The notes under the pieces: generated by a model | What the model was told of the DNA's origin: nothing | Seen by the model: the letters and a program-made list of their open reading frames with translations, nothing else | Database searches by the model: none | Source of the DNA: Planctomycetaceae bacterium | GTDB taxonomy: Bacteria > Planctomycetota > Planctomycetia > Pirellulales > Thermoguttaceae | NCBI GenBank assembly: GCA_031287585.1 | Contig: JAITST010000409.1 | Location: 1-18,557 of the forward strand | DNA: 18,557 nucleotides | Direction: 5' to 3' | Program-made: the position numbers and the translations under genes | Shown: positions 15,341 to 18,557 of the stretch, in pieces | How positions within the stretch are numbered: position 1 is the first letter of the stretch | Layout of the letters: each line of letters begins with the position of its first letter

Positions 15341-15431
15341 TGTAATCTCATTAAAAGCAATCCAGCAAAACTAAACTAATAGCCACGGAGTCGGACGAAT
15401 CGAAAACCGGAGCAATACGAGAGTAATATAT

Positions 15432-15459
15432 ATTGTACACTGTAAACCAAAACCTACAA
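15432..15459 (-). promoter_or_regulatory. Putative clpC promoter
   Basis: On the minus strand TTGTAG (15454-15459) and TACAAT (15432-15437) are 16 bp apart, about 90 bp before the clpC start. The -10 matches 5/6, the -35 only 3/6. No CIRCE or CtsR-like operator was seen. Confidence 0.33.
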
Positions 15460-15524
15460 GCGGTACCCACGAAGGGCGTGTAAAAATAAACGGGGGATTA
15501 TTTTCGATTAAATGCAATAATTCA

Positions 15525-15661
15525 CCACGAGGGCACAAAAACACGAAGAATACAGTTATTTTAGATTTATGATTTATGATTTTGTTTTAAGATACAAAAT
15601 CATAAATCATAAATCTTTTCCATTCTCCGTGTCCACCGTGCCTCTGTGCGCAACACCATTT
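15525..15661. repeat. Fold-back repeat element A (CCACGAGGGCAC ... GTGCCTCTGTGCG)
   Basis: The core is a perfect 23-bp inverted repeat: 15563-15585 pairs with 15594-15616 across an 8-nt loop, and each arm contains GATTTAT-type repeats. Outside it, CCACGAGGGCAC...CACGAAGAAT on the left is a diverged inverted copy of ATTCTCCGTGT...GTGCCTCTGTG on the right. The last 26 nt (15636-15661) are identical to 16092-16117 in element A'. It looks like a non-autonomous intergenic repeat. Confidence 0.7.
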
Positions 15662-15702
15662 ATTTTTCAAACCAAACCTACATAGATAAACAAATGATAA
15701 CC

Positions 15703-15927
15703 ACCTGCTCACCAATGAATTTGTGGAATAAGAAACCTTATTTTTACAGAAAACACCTCAGTAGCAATCAGCGTCCCGCCAAACATAACCTCATTACCTT
15801 ATTGTTTTTTGTCCTAATTTCAAATAAGGTTAATGAGGTTATATGTTTATGGGCGTACATTTGCTACTGATGTGTTCTTTAGTAAAAATAAGGTTTTTTG
15901 TTTCCCTAAAAACCTTAGTGAACAGGT
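15703..15927. repeat. Large fold-back element B (about 225 nt, possibly MITE-like or a structured RNA)
   Basis: The arms are long and imperfect. An outer stem pairs ACCTGCTCACCAA (15703-15715) with its partner near 15915-15927. A perfect 15-bp stem follows (15733-15747 with 15882-15896), then TCAGTAGCAA with TTGCTACTGA (15758-15767, 15861-15870), then TAACCTCATTACCTTATT (15786-15803) with 15823-15841, interrupted only by one bulged base. The apical loop is about 19 nt. The short open frames inside follow the repeat and show no protein-like sequence. No terminal target duplication could be defined. It lies between elements A and A'. Confidence 0.75.
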
Positions 15928-15987
15928 TGTACACTTTTCGTTTTTTTTACAGGTGGGGAGGGATAGATAAAATTGATTGGTTATTTT

Positions 15988-16117
15988 GCGCACGGAGGAC
16001 ACGGAGAATGGATTTTAGATTTTCGATTGGATTTACAAAATCTAAAATCATAAATCTAAAATCTAAAATAAAAACAATCCCTCTGTGACCCCCGTGCCTC
16101 TGTGCGCAACACCATTT
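15988..16117. repeat. Fold-back repeat element A' (GCGCACGGAGG ... CCTCTGTGCGC)
   Basis: GCGCACGGAGGACACGGAG at the left end is an imperfect inverted copy of the right end, which finishes CCTCTGTGCGC (16097-16107). The inside is an AT-rich inverted set of ATTTTAGATTT and AAATCTAAAAT units. Its 3' end repeats 26 nt of element A exactly, which marks the two as one family. The rest of 15341-16281 holds only the clpC promoter match, elements A and B and plain AT-rich DNA. Confidence 0.7.
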
Positions 16118-16281
16118 TGCAGTACCGTATTTTACGCATATTTACCATCGTGAATTTTTGGAATGTGCAGGAAACGTTCAAGCCCAATTTTTTGATATGG
16201 ACACAAACCGGAAAAATTGTTACACTTCGTTCCGGGTGTGGTGCCCTTAACCAAATTGGGAACGTTTTGTCATTACTTACT

Positions 16282-17133
16282 ATGCGTGAAAAAATTATTA
16301 ACTCTGTCATATCTGCTATCGTTGGCGGTATTACCGCATTTATTGTGATGTGGTGGTGTACGCCTAAAACTGTACATATCAATTCGCTTGAAGTCGGTAC
16401 GCTAAATGTTACCGAACAACTTTCAATGCGCAGCAATAGCGTGGGTAACGACGAGATATTGATGAAGTCCGGCTCAATTATATTGCAGAACAAAGTTGTT
16501 GCGTCGCAATTTCTCGGTACACAGGTTAGCGCGTCGGTTTTGGTTGGAAACCGGATTTATACATCGCCCGACAACTTGTTTGCAACTCCGATGAACGATT
16601 GGAAATTCTTCACAGAACTCGGCTCCGACCCGCTCAACGGCGGCGAGTTGTTGGTTCGCAGTCCAAAGGGCGGGAACAGTGTTCACGCAAAAATCGAAGA
16701 CGGAATTTTTATCAGGATGGGTTTCGATTCAACTGACAAAGTAACGTTTTACGCACAACATAACGCATCAACTATCCCGCTGGAAATCGTCCGCCGTCAA
16801 CCGCCGGGACCGAACGAAACCGCACCGCTGCGTCCGTTCGCGCGTTTTTCGGAAATGCGTAATGAACAATCGCCGCAACTTCAAATGCCAGTGAACGGCG
16901 GTGATGTGAATGGTAACGGTAACGTGATAAGACGTAACAATGTGAACAATGTTAATTCGCCGCAACCAGTACCAAAACCAATCACACCAACAGCAGACAC
17001 AGTGACAACGCTGCCGCCAGACATCCCGCAGTTATTACCGCCGTCACCAATAACAGAAAACCCGTCGCAGCCAGTGTTGTCACCGTTTGAAGTACCACAA
17101 ACGGCAAATACAGACAACGAGCCGGGGCGGTAA
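16282..17133 (+). CDS. Membrane-anchored hypothetical protein with an Asn/Pro-rich tail
   Basis: The 283-residue product has one N-terminal membrane segment (about 7-25, NSVISAIVGGITAFIVMWW). Residues 35-110 contain strand-like repeats (INSLEVGTLNVTEQLSMRSNSV, then GSIILQNKVVASQFLG) that could form a small beta-helix or beta-sandwich. Residues 115-175 look folded (NDWKFFTELGSDPLNGGELLVRSPKG...VHAKIEDGIFIRMGF). After about 190 the chain is low-complexity, rich in Asn and then Pro/Thr. I recognise no family. The ATG at 16282 starts at the membrane helix; the open frame upstream reaches into repeat A' and is not credible. No Shine-Dalgarno. It precedes the outer-membrane barrel gene by 64 bp on the same strand, so an envelope role is likely. 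Confidence 0.72.
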   Translation: MREKIINSVISAIVGGITAFIVMWWCTPKTVHINSLEVGTLNVTEQLSMRSNSVGNDEILMKSGSIILQNKVVASQFLGTQVSASVLVGNRIYTSPDNLFATPMNDWKFFTELGSDPLNGGELLVRSPKGGNSVHAKIEDGIFIRMGFDSTDKVTFYAQHNASTIPLEIVRRQPPGPNETAPLRPFARFSEMRNEQSPQLQMPVNGGDVNGNGNVIRRNNVNNVNSPQPVPKPITPTADTVTTLPPDIPQLLPPSPITENPSQPVLSPFEVPQTANTDNEPGR

Positions 17134-17134
17134 A

Positions 17135-17185
17135 TTTTAGATTGTTTGAAAAATTTTTTGAACTACAAATCTAAAATCTAAAATC
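17135..17185. repeat. AT-rich repeat C (TTTTAGATT ... AAATCTAAAATCTAAAAT)
   Basis: TTTTAGATTGT (17135-17145) pairs with ACAAATCTAAAA (17165-17176) with one bulge. The 18 nt at 17167-17184 are identical to 16052-16069 inside element A'. It fills the gap between two co-directional genes, where it might attenuate the downstream one. Confidence 0.6.
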
Positions 17186-17197
17186 ATTTATATCCCG

Positions 17198-18166
17198 ATG
17201 AAACTTCGTAATCACCTACTCCACTCCTGCGTCATATTGATGACATTGACGTGGAATGTATGCGCGGTTGACTTGGCGGATTGCGGTTATCCTTCGTCCG
17301 ATGCCGCTACTGATGGCGAACTCTGGCTTGGTAACGACCTGCGTTTTCCTGTTGACGATACACGATGGCGGATTTTTTTTCGCGGGTTTGGCTATTCGAT
17401 GCAACAGGGTATAAATAAGGCGGGTAGTGTCGATGCGTGGTCGGCAGGCGGTTCGATTGGTTACGAGCGAACGTTCGGACGAAACTGGATTGCAGGCGTG
17501 ACAATCGGCGGCAACGGTAACAAATATAAATACCAGCAAGTCGAAGCAACCGATGTTTCCGCAATGTTCACTTCATTTTACGGACGTATTGAAACGCGGC
17601 GTGCGTTCCTGATGTTTGAAACCGGCTACGGTTACAATGATTTATCAGGAAACGTGACCTACGCGGCTGATACGTATTCGTTCAAACGCGGTACAAATCA
17701 GTGGCACGGAAACGTCAGTTGCGGATGCTGGTGGGAAAACGGTTTTTCAAAATTTGAACCGTTCGCGGATATTCAGTTTACGGTACTAGACGAACAGCCG
17801 TACACGGACGAAGGCGTGACGAATATTTATCATTACGGACAGAGTAATACGAGGTCAACATTACATGCCGGACTACGTTACTCGTGGCAGCACGCAAGCC
17901 AGTTGGCATACATCACACCAACGCTATACGGCGGATTAGCCCACGAGTTGACAGACACAGACATCTTCGCGGCGGGGGCATACAACGCCGTACCAACGGC
18001 ATATCGAATAAACGGAATCCAACCAACACAAGACCGATTCTTCATAGGCGGCGGTCTAACATACTCAATGCGCCGCAGACTAGACATATATTTCCGATAC
18101 ACATCAGAAATAGCCAAAGGATACGGCTCACACTCGTTTCTGGCAGGAATGAACTGGAATTTTTGA
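17198..18166 (+). CDS. Outer-membrane beta-barrel protein, autotransporter-barrel-like, without a passenger
   Basis: The 322-residue protein has a signal peptide (1-23, ending VCA|VD) and then about 270 residues of alternating amphipathic strands rich in Gly, Tyr, Trp and Phe. Examples are TRWRIFFRGFGYSMQQ, AWSAGGSIGYERTF, WIAGVTIGG, AMFTSFYGRIE, RAFLMFETGYGY, STLHAGLRYSWQ, ITPTLYGGLAHEL and FFIGGGLTYSMRRRLDIYFRYTSEI. It ends in FLAGMNWNF, with the C-terminal Phe expected for BAM-dependent insertion. The layout matches the autotransporter barrel (PF03797), but only about 25 residues come between the signal peptide and the first strand, so there is no passenger. It may be a free barrel or partner of the preceding gene. 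No Shine-Dalgarno precedes the ATG; repeat C ends 12 bp before it. Confidence 0.83.
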   Translation: MKLRNHLLHSCVILMTLTWNVCAVDLADCGYPSSDAATDGELWLGNDLRFPVDDTRWRIFFRGFGYSMQQGINKAGSVDAWSAGGSIGYERTFGRNWIAGVTIGGNGNKYKYQQVEATDVSAMFTSFYGRIETRRAFLMFETGYGYNDLSGNVTYAADTYSFKRGTNQWHGNVSCGCWWENGFSKFEPFADIQFTVLDEQPYTDEGVTNIYHYGQSNTRSTLHAGLRYSWQHASQLAYITPTLYGGLAHELTDTDIFAAGAYNAVPTAYRINGIQPTQDRFFIGGGLTYSMRRRLDIYFRYTSEIAKGYGSHSFLAGMNWNF

Positions 18167-18178
18167 CGTTAGGCAATG

Positions 18179-18275
18179 CTGTACTTTCCAAAAATTCACG
18201 ATGGTAAAAATGCACAAAATGCGTTTTTTACGGGGTGTTAAGATGACTTTTGCCACAGTTACTTGGAAAGTACAG
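18179..18275. repeat. Perfect 13-bp inverted repeat with nested stem after the barrel gene
   Basis: CTGTACTTTCCAA (18179-18191) and TTGGAAAGTACAG (18263-18275) are perfectly complementary across a 71-nt loop. Inside, GTAAAAA and TTTTTAC form a second stem. It starts 13 bp after the barrel stop. It may end transcription or be a small repeat or structured RNA. Nothing else is visible in 18276-18341. Confidence 0.55.
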
Positions 18276-18341
18276 GCAATGGTTATGACTAACGTCTCTA
18301 CAAATTTCAGCAGTTTACGGCAGACCTATTCAATAATCGTA

Positions 18342-18542
18342 TCACACAACGTTTTTGAGTGTGAAGTATGTTTTGTTTTCACCGTTTGATTTGCCGAATG
18401 TTATCTTCATCGTACGAATTTCTTCATCGCTCGCGCCGTCGAAGCGGGCGAGGCGTTGAGCGTCAATTGCGTATTGACGTAAAGCTGTTTCACTGATGTA
18501 ACTGTTATTTAACTCGGAAGGGTATCGCTTAAAAGCATTCAT
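18342..18542 (-). CDS. Short hypothetical protein, possibly the C-terminal end of a gene cut by the right edge
   Basis: This frame gives 66 residues from an ATG at 18542, and it stays open to the window edge (QQEFK before the Met), so the gene may begin outside. The sequence is charged and protein-like (SETALRQYAIDAQRLARFDGASDEEIRTMKITFGKSNGENKTYFTLKN), probably mostly helical with a strand at the end, and I recognise no domain. There is no Shine-Dalgarno before the ATG. It converges on the barrel gene. Whether it is complete, partial or spurious cannot be settled from this window. Confidence 0.42.
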   Translation of the reverse strand: MNAFKRYPSELNNSYISETALRQYAIDAQRLARFDGASDEEIRTMKITFGKSNGENKTYFTLKNVV

Positions 18543-18557
18543 CTTGAATTCTTGTTG

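Noticed and set aside
15563..15616. Repeated GATTTAT/ATAAATC units as a possible CRISPR array or iteron origin
   Set aside because: The units are arms of a single palindrome without regular spacers. I saw no DnaA-box cluster, and no replication gene is nearby.
15703..15927. Element B as an integron attC site or retron msr-msd
   Set aside because: The ends do not fit the attC core sites RYYYAAC and GTTRRRY in the right place, and no integrase or reverse transcriptase gene is in the window.
15646..16281. ORFs in the repeat region, and the 60-residue upstream extension of the 16282 gene
   Set aside because: They run through fold-back repeats, change frame with them and show no protein-like pattern or ribosome site.
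1..18557. tRNA, rRNA, insertion sequence or prophage genes
   Set aside because: I looked on both strands and saw no cloverleaf with TTCGANTC-type arm, no rRNA signature, and no transposase, integrase or phage structural motif.

Overview
The window looks like a chromosomal segment of a planctomycete (Planctomycetota, probably a Pirellulales-type lineage). The basis is gene content: a PilM-PilN fusion followed by a PilO-like protein, an FHA-GAF-PP2C phosphatase, a small protein with a GGCEETH motif placed before tadA, a Tat-exported sugar isomerase-like TIM barrel, a FliA/WhiG-type sigma factor, ClpC, and several proteins with one N-terminal membrane segment and a Pro/Gln/Asn-rich tail. Many genes lack a clear Shine-Dalgarno site. 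GC looks moderate by eye. No rRNA, tRNA, transposase, integrase or CRISPR array was found.

Region by region: 1-1510 is the C-terminal half of a type II (probably II-C) Cas9, cut by the left edge. 1511-1856 is a structured gene-free stretch that might hold a tracrRNA. 1857-4479 (minus) is a two-gene pilus or secretion inner-membrane operon with a 14-bp overlap. 4480-4782 is its divergent promoter region. 4783-8132 (plus) holds a small lipoprotein, a small membrane protein, the FHA-GAF-PP2C phosphatase, a small conserved-looking protein and tadA. 8135-11240 (minus) holds an unrecognised protein with a possible nucleotide-binding-like N-terminus, the TIM-barrel protein and a membrane-anchored Pro-rich protein. 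11742-12527 (plus) is the sigma factor, which converges through a bidirectional terminator on clpC (12707-15340, minus). 15341-16281 has no convincing gene and is packed with fold-back repeats. 16282-18166 (plus) encodes a membrane-anchored low-complexity protein and a stand-alone outer-membrane beta-barrel. A short minus-strand ORF enters at the right edge.

Apart from Cas9 this is mostly core chromosome: envelope machinery (PilMN/PilO, lipoprotein, barrel), signalling and transcription (PP2C phosphatase, sigma factor), tRNA modification and proteolysis. The least explained parts are the structured 3' flank of cas9, the roughly 225-nt fold-back at 15703-15927 bracketed by two related smaller fold-backs, and the protein at 8135-9160. 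Every promoter call is a pattern match by eye and should be read as tentative.
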